This document shows, in pieces, positions 1 through 11,640 of a stretch of DNA of 64,000 nt (within the stretch, counting starts at the first letter, position 1; each line of letters begins with the position of its first letter). Made by a program: the position numbers and the translations under genes. The notes beneath the pieces are model-generated. The model saw only the letters and a list, made by a program, of their open reading frames with translations. It was not told where the DNA came from and searched no databases. The stretch covers positions 13,736,353 through 13,800,352 of the forward strand of contig JAJEKV010000040.1 of NCBI GenBank assembly GCA_021234155.1. Direction: 5' to 3'. Source of the DNA: Isoetes taiwanensis (lineage: Eukaryota > Streptophyta > Lycopodiopsida > Isoetales > Isoetaceae).

Positions 1-530
1 TTGCCTTAGATTTTATGAAGATTCCCTTAGATCCCCTAGATTTTAAGAGATTCCCTTAGGCTTGTAAATATTTTCCTAGATTCTCTCACATTTTATGAGA
101 TTTTCTTAGATTCCGTTAGATTCTTCTGGATTCCTTTACATTCTAGAACTTTTTAGAACATTCTAAGGCTTTCTGGAACATTCTAAGACTTTCTAGAACA
201 TTCTGCGACTTTCAAAATATCCTCGAACTTTCTGGAAGTATTTCCCTAGATTCTCTTACCTTCCCATGGATTCCTACATTCTCGAACATTCTAGAACCTA
301 TTAGAACAATTTGAAACTTTCTGGAAGAATTTTCATAGATTCCCCCCAGATTATGTTATAGAATTTTTCTAGAATATTTTGGAACTTTCTAGAAGATTCT
401 AGAACGTTCTAGAGCCTTCCAGAACATTCTAGAACTCTTTTGAACTAGTTAGAATGTTATACTCCATTTTATCTTAACTGGATTATTACCCTTAAGTATA
501 TTTAAAACATAAATTGTTCATAGAATTAAT

Positions 531-598
531 GCTTGGTCTAGTGGTTAGAATGGAAATTTTGGGGGTCAATGACCAGGGTTCAAATCCCCCACACAACA
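531..598 (+). repeat. tRNA-derived module in left arm of the foldback
   Basis: An A-box-like block (TAGTGGTTAGAATGG, about 539-553) and a B-box-like GGTTCAAATCC (577-587) sit at tRNA-like spacing. No 7-bp acceptor stem closes and no normal anticodon arm forms. I read it as a SINE-like or tRNA-derived internal promoter fragment, not a working tRNA gene. Confidence 0.55.
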
Positions 599-1355
599 TA
601 AAAATTTTAAAAGCCTTTCCTTAAAGGATGAGCATTCAACGTGGACCGTAGGATCTTGGACCCGATCAAGGGCCGAGATCGTGCCACGTGGCAAAAATCT
701 AAAGCAATATGAGCCGTAGGATCCTAGATCGACGATCAAGATCAAGAACAACCTGGACCATAGGATCGATTACATATAATTCCCAAAGCCATGTGCACCG
801 TAGGATGTGTCCCAAAGCGATGTGGTAGTAGGATCTCGGACCCGACGATCGAGAATCAAATCAACTTTGGACCGTAGGATGGCTTACATATAGTCTATAC
901 ACAAACTCCCAAGCCATCACGGGGCGTAGGATACGTCCCAAAGCCCGTGGCCGTAGGATCTCGGATCAACGGTGGACCATAGGATCGATTACATATAATT
1001 CCCAAAGCCATGTGCACCGTATGATGTGTCCCAAAGCAATGTGAGCCGTAGGATCTCGGACCGACGATCAGGATCAAATCAACCTGGACCGTAGGATCGC
1101 TTACATATAGTCTATACACAAACTCCCAAGCCATGGGGGCGTAGGATCGTCCCAAAGCCCGTGAGTAGGAGGACGGGATCAACGGTCGGATTTAGGAGGA
1201 CAAACATAAGAACATATATATGTTAGAAAATAATATATCAGATATATTCGAAGAAAAGAGAACTCTTGCGGTATAAATCTATACGGAGAAACGGTATAAA
1301 TTTATACCGAATTGCATCTATCTATCTATCTATCTATCTTATCTATCTACTCTAT

Positions 1356-2166
1356 ATATGTTCTTATGTTTGTCGCGCTTATCCGACCGTCCATTCGAGA
1401 TCCGACGGCTCACGTGGCTTTGGGACGATCCACGCCTGCATGGCCCGGGAGTTTATATATAATTCAGATAGATGCGATCCTACGGTCCAGGTTGATTTGA
1501 TCCTGATCGTCGGTCCGAGATCCTACGGCTCACGTTGCTTTGGGACACATCCTACGGTGTACATGACTTTGGGAATTATATGTAATAGATCCTATGGCTC
1601 ATGTTGCGTGAGATCTCGACCCTTGATCGAGTCCAAGATCCTACGGCCCAAGTTGAATGCTCATCCTTTAGGAAAAGGCTTTTAAAAATTTTTATGTTGT
1701 GTGGGGGATTCGAACCCTGGCCATTGACCCCCAACCCCCCATTGTAACCACTAGACCAATATATGTTCTTATGTTTGTCGCGCTTATCCGACCGTCCATT
1801 CGAGATCCGACGGCTCACGTGGCTTTGGGACGTATCCTACGGCCCAGATGGCCTGGGAGTTTATATATAATTCGTATAGACGCGATCCTACGGTCCGGTT
1901 GATTTGATCGATGCGTCGGTCCAGAGATCCTACGGCTCACGTTGCTTTGGGACACATCCTACGGTGTACATGACTTTGGGAATTATATGTAATAGATCCT
2001 ATGGCTCATGTTGCGTGAGATCTCGACCCTTGATCGAGTCCAAGATCCTACGGCCCAAGTTGAATGCTCATCCTTTAGGAAAAGGCTTTTAAAAATTTTT
2101 ATGTTGTGTGGGGGATTCGAACCCTGGCCATTGACCCCCAACCCCCCATTGTAACCACTAGACCAA
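1356..2166. repeat. 405-bp tandem duplication in right arm
   Basis: 1356-1760 and 1761-2166 are near-identical direct copies, each running from TATATGTTCTTATGTTTGTC through the GATCCTACGG block to the tRNA-like module. The left arm has no matching full duplication but shows its own roughly 205-bp repeat (about 760-965 and 965-1170). The two arms have therefore been remodelled independently. Confidence 0.85.
1697..1766 (-). repeat. tRNA-derived module, right arm copy 1
   Basis: This is the reverse-complement partner of the 531-598 module. On the minus strand it carries a consensus B box, GGTTCGAATCC, and an A box TAGTGGTTACAATGG. The perfect B box means RNA polymerase III binding is conceivable. 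No cloverleaf closes. Confidence 0.55.
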
Positions 2167-2171
2167 GCATT
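2102..2171 (-). repeat. tRNA-derived module, right arm copy 2
   Basis: A second minus-strand copy of the tRNA-like module, produced by the 405-bp tandem duplication of the right arm. A and B boxes are unchanged from copy 1. Beyond it the arm continues into sequence paired with 450-530. Confidence 0.55.
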
Positions 2172-2929
2172 AATTCCATGAACAATTTATGTTTCAAATA
2201 TACTTAAGGGTAATGTTCCCATTAAGATAAAATAGATTATAACATTCTAGCTAGTTCAAGAAGGTTCTAGAATATTCTAGAAGGCTCTAGAAAGTTCTAG
2301 AATCTTCTAGAAAGTTCTAGAACATAAGAGAATCTAGGGGGGATCTAAGAAAATTCTTCCAGAAAGTTCCGAATTGTTCTAATAAGTTTTAGAATGTTCT
2401 AGAATGTAGGGGAATCTACGGGAATATAAGGAAATCTAGAGAAATACTTCCAGAAAGTTCTAGAATATATTGAAAGTCTTAGAATGTTCCAGAAAGTCTT
2501 AGAATGTTCTAAAAAGTTATAGAATGTAAAGGAATCCAGAAGAATTTAATAGAATGTAAGAAAATCTTATAAAATGTAAGAGAATCTAGGAAAATATTTA
2601 CAAGCCTAAGGGAATCTCTTAAAATCTGGGGGATCTAAAGGAATCTTCATAAAATCTAAGGGAATCTAAGAAAATGTTGATGAAATCTTAGAGTATCTAA
2701 GGGAATCTTTATAGAATCTCTTTGAATCTCATGTAATGTAAGGGAACCTTGGGCAATATCATAAAATCTAAATGAATCTAAGGGGATCTTCATAGAATCT
2801 TGGAGAATCTAGGGAAATCTAATAGAATCTAGAGGAAATCTTATAAAATTTAGAGAAATGCTCACGAACCCTCTAAGAGAACCTTGGTAGAATCTTAGAG
2901 AATCTATCAAGAGATTCTTTTACAAGAAC

Positions 2930-4176
2930 TTGCAGCATAGGAACATGCTAAAACTCGAACATGCACCGTAGGACGCATTAAATTTCTTGTATATATATAT
3001 AAAATGTTTATATATATATGATATATATATATATATGCAGTCCAGAGGTAAAGTATATATCGTGTAAAATCTTTTGGGGTCTTTCTTACTCGCCAAAGGG
3101 TTTGGCAACTGAAAACTACTAAAGTAACACACATAAGGGATAATTTTACACACTTTTCTTAGTTTTTTAGTCTAAAAAGTTCTAAAACGGTTCTAAAATT
3201 TCAGAGCTTGTAATGCAATGTTAGAGCATAAAGTTATTTCTACTTTTTTTTCTATACATACATGCGAACTTCACTTCAGGCAGCTAAAAAATTGCTACTA
3301 AAGGCAAAGAACTCCAAAATATTATGGTGACACAGGTGTTTGACTAGAAGGAAACCACGTGGTTTATCCAGAGGGGAGCGAGGAGTAGCAACCCCTCAGA
3401 AGTTTACCTATTTATTTACAAAATATTTAGGAAAGGGTAAGGCAGACGAATACTTCACTGCCAGAGAAATGTGCATGGTGCCCACTGCTACAGATGACGT
3501 AATTGTGATGAATATGCTCAACATTGCTAAGGAGATTGACTATCTCCTGAGCATCACCATGTTGTAGATTGGTATGTGCATTCAAAAATACATCTCCGAG
3601 AATAAAAAAGGAGGGCATGTAATCACATGGCTTCATTACTTCAACTTTTGTATCCTCGGTATAAATTTATACTGCATCATCAACTAAAACTTCAGCTTAA
3701 CTACAAAATATCGTGGATGTATTGGTAATTGTAATACTATGTGATGCAAAAACAATGGTTTGTTATTCAAGAAGTTTGTTCAACTGCCTCTTAAGGTCCA
3801 TTAAGGTCCATTAGGATGTTTAGCCCAAATGGTTGTGAAATAACAAATTTCTTGTCTTCTAAAACAGCTAATTTAAAAATTTTCAGGGACAAGGTACAAA
3901 AGCATCTAATTTCTTCATACGAATTTGCCCCATAGTAAATCTTTGAATTTCATTGTAGTTCTTTCCCCCTCTACAATGGGATTTTTTGTGTGTGTGTGTT
4001 TTTCCTTAATACTAAGTCTTCTTAAAATGTCTGTTTTCACGAGCAGTTTTATAAATCTTTGGACTAAAGGTAATAAAAAGGCCCTTTTTAGAGGGATTTC
4101 AGAATTTTATAAATTTTCAGAAGGAATCTTTCAAACGCACTTCTTAAATAAGTGTGTTTCATTTTAAACCTTGTTT
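2930..4176. other. Unassigned AT-rich stretch
   Basis: Between the foldback and the gag remnant of element A I see no supportable gene. An (AT)n-like run lies at about 2985-3035. A 75-codon plus-strand frame at 3340-3567 has no recognisable domain. A GGTATAAATTTATAC palindrome at about 3658 also occurs in the foldback spacer at about 1290, hinting at shared origin. Confidence 0.4.
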
Positions 4177-4710
4177 TGAACGAAGAGATCGGGAAGCTGG
4201 TGAGAGAAATAAACCCCAAGACAGTGTCAGAAGCAGAGTCTAAAGCAGTGAGCTTGCAAGGAACGGAACCTTAAGAGAGCAGACCGAAGCAGCAGTACTA
4301 TCAGGACAAGGGGAAGCAGAAAGCTACAGCCCAAGAGCGACAAGTCTAGCAGCTAGCAGACCTCATTACAACGCAAATCATGGCAAGCAAAGCAACACAA
4401 ACTTTGGCAAGCAGGACAAGAAGCAAGTCAGTTTCAAGGAACAAGGAGGTGGCTCAAACTACTCAAAGGCAGTAAAGCAGTTCTTACAGTCCATCCCAAA
4501 AGAGAAGAGGCAGGAATGTATTGAAAAGCAATTGTGCTTCAGGTGCTTCCAGCCAGGACATCGGACACATAATTGTCCATTTGTGATCAATGCAGCGTTA
4601 GCGGAGCTAGAAGGATGCGAGACACCCACAGACATCGACGAAGAAGATGCTCCCGACTACATCCAGGGTGAGTGCCATATCTTTCACTATAACCCCAAAA
4701 TCTGCTCAAC
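4177..4710 (+). pseudogene. Ty3/gypsy element A: gag 3' fragment with zinc knuckle
   Basis: The conceptual product matches the end of the gag in element B (28900-29400): an NEEI-KLVR-INPKT block, then a QVSFK/GGSNYSKA segment, then a CCHC knuckle C-FRC-FQPGH-RTHNC (CX2CX4HX4C) near 4540-4580. In retrotransposons this knuckle binds element RNA during particle assembly. A frame break separates the first block from the knuckle frame, which opens at 4532. The upstream capsid and the 5' LTR are absent. The coding similarity ends near 4710, where a large insertion begins; the protease resumes at about 13605. Confidence 0.75.
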
Positions 4711-4711
4711 G

Positions 4712-5130
4712 TATAGTTTTTTGTTGTTTCTGCAAAAAAACAACACTAAAATACTATGCACTGTTTTGTTCCGAAAATGCTAGAAACAACACGTGGTTTT
4801 CAAGTGTGGTTTCTAGACATAGAACATTGGTGTAGTTTTTTTTAAGTGTAGTTTTTAATCAAGTGTAGTTTTTATATGTAGTTTTTATAAATAGAAAATT
4901 TGTGTGGTTTTTAATGGGTGTAGTTTTGAAGTGTGGTTTTCATATATAGAAAACTTGTGTGGTTTTCTTAAGTGTAGTTTTCAAGTGTAAGAATTTGGTT
5001 AACTATATGTTGTTTTTTGTTTTAAAGTGTAGTTTTTACAAGTAGAAATTCTATGTGGTTTTCCTAAGTGTGGTTTTTCAAGATTAGAATTTGATTTCTA
5101 TATGTTATTTTTTAAGCAACCTAGCATTGT
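4712..5130. repeat. Left subterminal array (GTGTGGTTTT family)
   Basis: More than ten degenerate copies of a 15-20 bp unit built on GTGT(A/G)GTTTT, all in one orientation. They are the mirror of the AAAACCACACCT units at 13330-13560. Confidence 0.7.
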
Positions 5131-7027
5131 TTTCTTCAAAAACATATATGTTTTTAAGCAACCTAGCGTTGTGTTTTTTAAATGCTAAGGCTGTTTCCTT
5201 AAAAAAGATAGATGTTTTATTTTAAATTGCTAGCATTGTTTCCTTCAAGCAACAAGGCCTATTTCTTCTATATTTGGGTATTGTTATAGTCGTTACTCTT
5301 TAGCTCTTACATTATATATGGAGTATTTCCCATATCTAAGGTCTCAATTTGACATTTCTAAAACTACCAAAATCAAATGTTTAAAAAACCATTGCTTCAT
5401 TATCAATATTCATATTCAAAACATTTAAGATGGTTTATACTGAACCATTCACAGCAAGAATACCGAAATAGAACACATGCAATTAAAAAACAGAAAACAT
5501 AAATAGGCCATTTTAAGGCAGAATCGGCTTTTTGAAGCATGCAGCTTCAACTTTGCTCTGGTTGTGGAAACATTTGCACCGATTCTTGGCCCTACTTCTT
5601 TCTTTCGGAATGCCCTATCATGGAAGAGGACTCTGCATTTTTTTTCTTTGCCTGGGAAACGCCATAGTTGTGCGCTGTTTCATCTATTTTTTCCTTTATT
5701 CTGGCATCAGATGTAGAGTCCAGAAGCAAGAATCTAACCTTTTAGAAAACATCTGCCCTAAATATGAGACAATCTACATCTCTAAGAAAAATAAGCCCTG
5801 GCAAGATCGACCAACATAAGGGAGAAAAAAGAACAGAACTTTGCCCTACATAGTGATTTATGCACGTCTGTACATCGGTTTTGCTTTATAGACTCACCCA
5901 GTAGTAGCTTGATTGCAAATACAGCAATGCGCCATCGCTCAACAATGGCCGCTAGACTTGGCCGCCAGACTTAGTCATCAGAAGCATAGATGCTTCCCAG
6001 CCTACGAAAATCTGAAACAAGAAGTAACAAATGAAACATCTGAAAGAGAAGACATCAAATTCAAATAAGGCCAAAATAAAACCTAGCTCTTGCCTTACCA
6101 CAAAACTTAAGGATTCGAACCTCCTGAAGAACTAGCACACGAGCACAGAAGGAAACGTTAAATCTGGCTCCAAGCCCCAGCACCTCTTCACTTCCTGACG
6201 GTCTCGCACAGATCCAGATTCGGAGGATTGAATCCGCCATAGATCCGGATGATTGAATCCGCGTGATGGATAATGCAGATTGGAGGCATCTCTGCCAAGG
6301 CGGGAAGGCGCTGGCGCCAAATACACAAAGCGGCAAGAATGGAAGAGTATAAAGAAACACATAAATCTTTCAGCCAATATGATGTAAGGACCGAGATCAA
6401 GATCTCGGCCGTTGATCTCTGCCATTGATAAATTATGAATTTCTTCATCTTTATTATTGCGGGGCCTTTGAATTAGGGAAGATTATTTCGAATCTTCCAC
6501 ATCAAAGGCCAGCATTCATTCTAATTAAAAAAAGCACATGCCCGAAATAGTGTTGGTTGCAATTTTTATTTTATTTTTTATTTTATTTTTTTGCCACACA
6601 ACAACAAAATACGTAGCATTTTTGGGTTGCCCTTAGAGGGGCAGACTCTCGCTTATGTGGGTTTTTTGGTATATTTCGTGTATATGCTAGTATATACCCA
6701 AAATATGCCAAAAACTACTCCAAACTTGGTATGAGTAGTAAATTGCTGGTCGGCCGCTGTGCAAACCGTCTAATTGGCATCGCAATGCTCATGATGATTC
6801 AGACAATTATAGCTCCTTCCAGCTCTTATTGACACAACCAGCGACAACGGCTATGCACACGCTGCCTGCTACTCTTCAAATCCATACCATGTCCAAATCG
6901 TCAATACCAGGTTTACCATGGTTCAATATTGCTTGTTATGATGTACATTACAAATTGCCAGATATAATTGGTAGTTACTTAGTTTAATGCATGATATCTA
7001 ATCTATTCGAAATCTAGGTAAGTTGTT
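5131..7027. other. Unassigned interior of the large insertion
   Basis: No convincing gene. Frames at 5532-5819 (+) and 6061-6448 (-) lack recognisable domains and show no supporting context. An imperfect hairpin of about 24-bp arms (GTTTTTTGGTATATTT against its complement) lies at 6658-6716. The rest is AT-rich. Confidence 0.4.
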
Positions 7028-8210
7028 GTGCTTGAACGTCCATTAGTATATGAGATGCAAATTCTGGGGATGGTCCTAGATAAGGTCACATGTGTTTCCA
7101 TATTAGAAGCATGTGCAAACGATGAAAGAGTAGGAGAGGCCAGATCATTGCATGACTGCATTGTACAAAATGGCTTGGAGTCAGAAGAAGTCGTAGGTAA
7201 TGCCCTTATTACCACGTTTAGCATATATGAGTTGTAGAGAATGCATGGACAACATTTGACAAGATAAGTGATCGTAGTGTCTTCACATGAAATGCCATGC
7301 TTGCTGCATGTATAAGGAGTGGGCATGATGGGCGTGGCCTTCAACTATTTCAGGAACTTAAAATATAATGGATTGTCCCAAATCTTGTGACCTATTTGAC
7401 TGTTCCTAACGGTTGTTGTAACCCAGATTATTTGGTGGTTAAAAGGAATGTACACTCAGTGGTGGACAGTGTGGTTGCTTAGAAAATGTACTTGCACTAT
7501 TTAATGAAATGCCTATTAAAGATGTGGGCTCTTAAAATGCCATGCTTGCTGCGTATACTCAGAGGAAATATGGCAGCCAAACACTTGAGCTTTTCAAGGA
7601 AATGGAGCTAGAAGGTATACTTCCTTTGGAGGTAACTTGCATAACAAAGGTGCATGTGCGAGCATTGGGTATTAGATAAAGGTAGAAGGTTGCTTGAGTA
7701 TGCCATCCGCAAGAGATTTGTTGGAGATGTTTAACATTGAAAATGCGCTTAAAAGTATGTATGGCAGTTGTGGGATGCCTAAGCAAAGCCCAAATTGTAT
7801 GCATCAACATGATCTGGACTTTTGGAATGCCATTATTACAGCCTATGCTTAAAATGGGGATGGAAACAAGGCCCTTCAGTTCTTTCAAGGCATGCAAATA
7901 CTGGGCATGATGCCAAATAAAGTGACTCTTGTGAGTGTTGTTTATGCATGTAGTCATGTTGGCCAGACTAATGAGGCTGTCATTTCTTCCATAACACGAG
8001 CATGCATTGCAAAATCTAGCTAGTAACATATCATTACATTTGCATGGCAGACCTCCTTGGTTGATCTAGATGGATTGAAAAGGCCGAGGATCTGATAGAA
8101 AATATGTTGTCTGAGGCAGTTTTTATATCTTGGATGACCTTGTCTGGTGCTTGCTGGAACATTGATTGTTATAATAATTTAGAATTAACAATGCGAATTG
8201 ATGGCAAATA
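7028..8210 (+). pseudogene. PPR (pentatricopeptide repeat) protein pseudogene
   Basis: Several broken frames together read as tandem PPR motifs of a plant organelle RNA-editing type protein: a block around DKVTCVSILEACAND, the GNALI and MPIKDVGS-NAMLAAYTQ style junctions, a later KVTLVSVVYACSH block at about 7920, and a degenerate tail like the final E-region (DLIENML-SEAVFISWMTL-GAC, about 8080-8155). Working members bind organellar RNA. Multiple stops and shifts rule out function here. No start, transit peptide or DYW domain is seen. It may be a gene fragment captured by the surrounding transposon. Confidence 0.75.
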
Positions 8211-9401
8211 GCTGTAGAAATGAGAGCTGCTGAAGAAGAAGCATTAGAAAGCCTCTCGAATGCAGTATGCAAACAAGTGGGTTACCTCTTATCACTATAA
8301 AAGTCTCCGGCAATTTTTTATAGCTTTGTAAAGAATCTTCCATGTTATTTTATTAGCTAGGTTAGAACATTTTATTAGCCTGTTATCTTCCTGCGTTTAA
8401 TGCAACAACAGATGAGATTGAAGTTGATATTGATGCCCAAGTAACTTTTATTGTATTCTATATTAGGTTTTCATTCAATGAACCATAGGGGCTAAATAAT
8501 ATCCCATTGTTTGTCTTGCAGGATACAGCCACACTCTGGGAGCTTCATTGTTATGTACAAATGGGTTTAAATCGTAAAGGATGTATAGATGTTCAGTTCA
8601 AATCCATCCACATTCACTAATCTTTCGCAAACTTCAATTATTGTTGCGTATATTAAATCGTTGGTGCCTTATGGACTCGAATAATTGGTTGATTTGTCTT
8701 GGATTACCAGTACTTCCTCTCTATGAATTGACCTCCACAGCTTCTTAAACAAAACTCAAAACTCCTAGGCTATGGAAACGACACCCTGTGTTCATATAAT
8801 CCCCACGGCTCGACACAAAACAAGAAAGACCTAACACAAAACAAAGAAACATAAACCACCAGAGGGCAACCTGAGGGGCCACAGGAGGGCAACCCCTCAT
8901 GTGCAGCACCTTGTTTTATAACTTCAAAGGGCGTGACACAACATTTTTATAGAGATCACTGAAAAAATCAAGGAAAGAAGGAAACTCTTGCATCCCTGTC
9001 ATCGCCTGAGGTGGCCTCTGCAGAGCAAGCCAAAACCGGTAATCTCCAACCCAAATATGCTAATCAGGCAACCTTATTTATTACTCTATTTGCTCCCAGA
9101 GTTGGAAATAATCTAAGATCAAAGCTTCTCTTTATGTGGCAAGGATTGAGAGTGTGGAAGCTTTGTGCCCGTGCTGCATCTCAACGGGCAGGGCTATTTG
9201 CACCAAGTACTCTCCGTATGGGTAGGCTATTTGCATACAAAGAGGCCATTCTAAGTGTGTTACACTTAGTCAGTACTTTGACACCCATCAATGAGGTGAT
9301 GTGTGATGATGTGGAGGTGATGTGTGATGATGTGGAGGTGATATAATTGAAACTTTGACATGTATGCATGATGGTGCTTGGATTTTGAGATTTTTAGGCG
9401 A
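8211..9401. other. Unassigned stretch after PPR remnant
   Basis: No gene is supported. A 20-bp unit built on GAGGTGATGTGTGATGATGT is tandemly repeated about 2.5 times at 9293-9346. The 111-codon frame at 9011-9346 has no recognisable domain. Confidence 0.4.
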
Positions 9402-9813
9402 ACATTTTTGGGAAAAACTCTGAAATACCTTGGGGGTATTTTTATGGAAATGATCATAACTTTTTTGTGATGATCCAAATGAGAATGAGGTTGAAATCTT
9501 TCCATGAAAGTTAACATCTCCTGAACCGGATTCCGAAATCTCAAGTTATAGTCTCGTAAATCCCTCTGAAATTTCTACAATTTTCTTGTGTATTAAAAAT
9601 AGCATAACTTGTGATTTAAGACTCTGATTTATATCATCTTACCTTTGATGGAAAGATCTCGTCCTCCTTTACAATAGCTCTGAAAGGCTCATTCTCATTT
9701 GGATCATCACAAAAAAAGTTATGGTCATTTCCATTAAAATACCCCCAAAACTAGGGGCGTTTTGTTAATTTTAGCAAAACATAAGAGTATTTCAGAGTTT
9801 TTCCCAACATTTT
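9402..9813. repeat. Inverted repeat (MITE-like foldback)
   Basis: 9402-9490 pairs with 9688-9813 on the opposite strand. Shared blocks include GGGAAAAACTCTGAAATAC, GGGGGTATTTT, and the run spelling TGATGATCCAAATGAGAATG. The right arm has an extra 35-40 bp at about 9748-9785. The loop is about 200 bp. No coding potential is visible. Confidence 0.8.
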
Positions 9814-9843
9814 TTCCTTTTCTACAAATGTCATATCAAAGGG

Positions 9844-9976
<133 letters not shown>

Positions 9977-10382
9977 CTCGGCCACATGCTCGTAAAAAAA
10001 ATCCATCTCTCGTCACATACGGTTCCTCCCGAAATGTGCGTATTTTTTTGGGAGGAGAGGGAGAGGCGATTCTCTCGAGGCTTAATGGCCTCTGTTATTG
10101 GCAGATTTTGTCTTTGTTTGCGGATTATCGATCACGCATCAATTCCGGCCGGCGAGAAAATGTGGGATAATTCGATCGTAACGTTCAATTGGGAGCCAAA
10201 TTGTGGGATATTCAAGCTGTATTTCTTGGTTCGGCGGGCTATGTGGGATAATTCATTTCTAGTTTTCCCTCCCCTTTCTTTTCGATTCCGGCCACTAAAC
10301 CATGGATCCGGTCATTCTTGGCATGATTGCCATGCTTTTTCGTGCTTTGACACTGGATTTGCATTCTGAGATCTTGTTTTGC

Positions 10383-11640
10383 AGCTATTGGAACTCAATG
10401 AGCTCGAAGATCCAATGACCACGTTCGATGACGATGTTTTAGAAGACAACAATGGTATGTTTTTTGCATCTGCAGCGTTAATGGTTTGCGGGTTCCAGCG
10501 AGGGTTAGAAGACCACCAAGAAGATTTTGGATTGCTCAAAGGCGAGAGAACACAATGGGATAATATTGATAACCACGCATGGAATTGTATAGCTTCCTTT
10601 GAAGATGATATGTGGCACCAATTTTTACGGGATGAAGAGAGCCACATTTGAGAGATTGGTAGGTTTAATTGTGCCCTATCTTGTCGGGGCCTGGTATTAA
10701 AGTAAGGCCCCTGTTGATCCTGGAAAGCGGTTGCTATGGTTACGTATTTTCTTGCACGCGGGGATATGCCCTTACATGTCGGTCAAAGATTTTATGTTGG
10801 TAAAGCAACAGTACAGAAATATACCAAGAAAATCACGCTTGTTTTGGCGAAGACAATGCTTTACAAACGTTTTGTTGCAATGCCTACAGGTGCAAGATTA
10901 ATTGATTGCATTAAGGAATTCCATGATGCAAATGGGGTTGCCCAATATATATGGTGCGGTTGGCGGATCCCATATTTTTTATGGAGGAAACCCAAAAAAA
11001 GACAATGGGGAAGACTATTACAGCCAGACATAAGAGGCATTCATGTCTCATGCAAGGAATTGTGACACATAGCAGACTTTTTATAAATGTTTGTGTAACA
11101 AGAACAGGTTCAGTCCATGATTCAAACCAGTTCAAGAAGAGCTCCATCTATAACAAAATTGCCTCAAAACAAATTTTGCAAGAACCAGTGGTGACTCTTA
11201 GTGGGAGAAAACTGAAGAAGGGGCAGCCTACTGATCAAGATGTTCAGGTAAATATTCCACCTCTTCTATTAGGCGACTCAGCCTATTCTAGCAGGCCCTT
11301 TCTCCTTAAAGTTTTTCCTCAAAACCAGGGTGCTTATGGTAAGTTCAACAAAAGGATTTGTAGGGGCAGAGTGTGTGTGGAGAATGGATTTGGGATTGTT
11401 AAGGAAAAATTCAGAATTCTGAAACACTTGCCCGTGCATGTTGCCAAAGCTTCCAAGATCATACACGCATGTTGTGTTCTTTGGAACTTCTGTATAATGG
11501 AACACAAGGGCTGGGACATGCTGCCAATTGGCATGCAAGTCTGCAGCCTCAAAAGCTTCATTGCCAAATTCACCATCATCACCAGCACCTGGTATTGGAT
11601 TATCAGAGGTAACACCATATTTAACTTCTTCCATTCTGTC
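10383..11640 (+). pseudogene. Harbinger transposase (DDE_Tnp_4 type), inactivated
   Basis: Frames at 10383-10651, 10736-11065 and 10951-11658 together give a PIF/Harbinger nuclease. Visible motifs are the GSVHDSNQF block (second Asp, about 11113), LLGDSAYSSRPFLL (third-block Asp, about 11270) and CVENGFGIVKEKFRIL (Glu, about 11380). The first catalytic block, normally (A/V)VDG(T/S)HI, reads AVGGSHI near 10957, so the first Asp is Gly. The open frame shifts around 10930-10960. A TTTGCAG splice-acceptor-like site precedes 10384, fitting the intron-containing layout of plant PIF elements. The enzyme cuts and joins transposon ends in the nucleus; this copy should be dead. Confidence 0.85.

Larger units (their letters stand above)
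1..2900. repeat. Giant inverted repeat (long foldback element), left end beyond window
   Basis: The sequence from 1 to about 1224 reappears as its reverse complement from about 1353 to beyond 2660, with a spacer of roughly 130 bp. Landmarks pair in order: the ACATAAGAACATATATATG edge of the spacer, the CCGTAGGATC-rich inner arm, the tRNA-like module, the stretch around the TTAAGTATATTT motif, and an outer arm packed with TTCTAGAA-type words. Window base 1 pairs with about 2664, so roughly 250 bp of the left arm lies outside. The spacer holds an (ATCT)n run at 1318-1344. No transposase is visible. The outer short-repeat arms resemble subterminal arrays of Foldback or long-TIR MULE elements, but the class is inferred. 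Confidence 0.85.

Noticed and set aside
531-598. Possible functional tRNA gene on the plus strand, with mirrored copies at 1697 and 2102
   Set aside because: A and B boxes are present, but no acceptor stem or normal anticodon arm closes, and the copies are part of the foldback repeat.
3340-3567. 75-codon plus-strand gene
   Set aside because: No recognisable domain, no promoter or splice context, and competing frames on the other strand.
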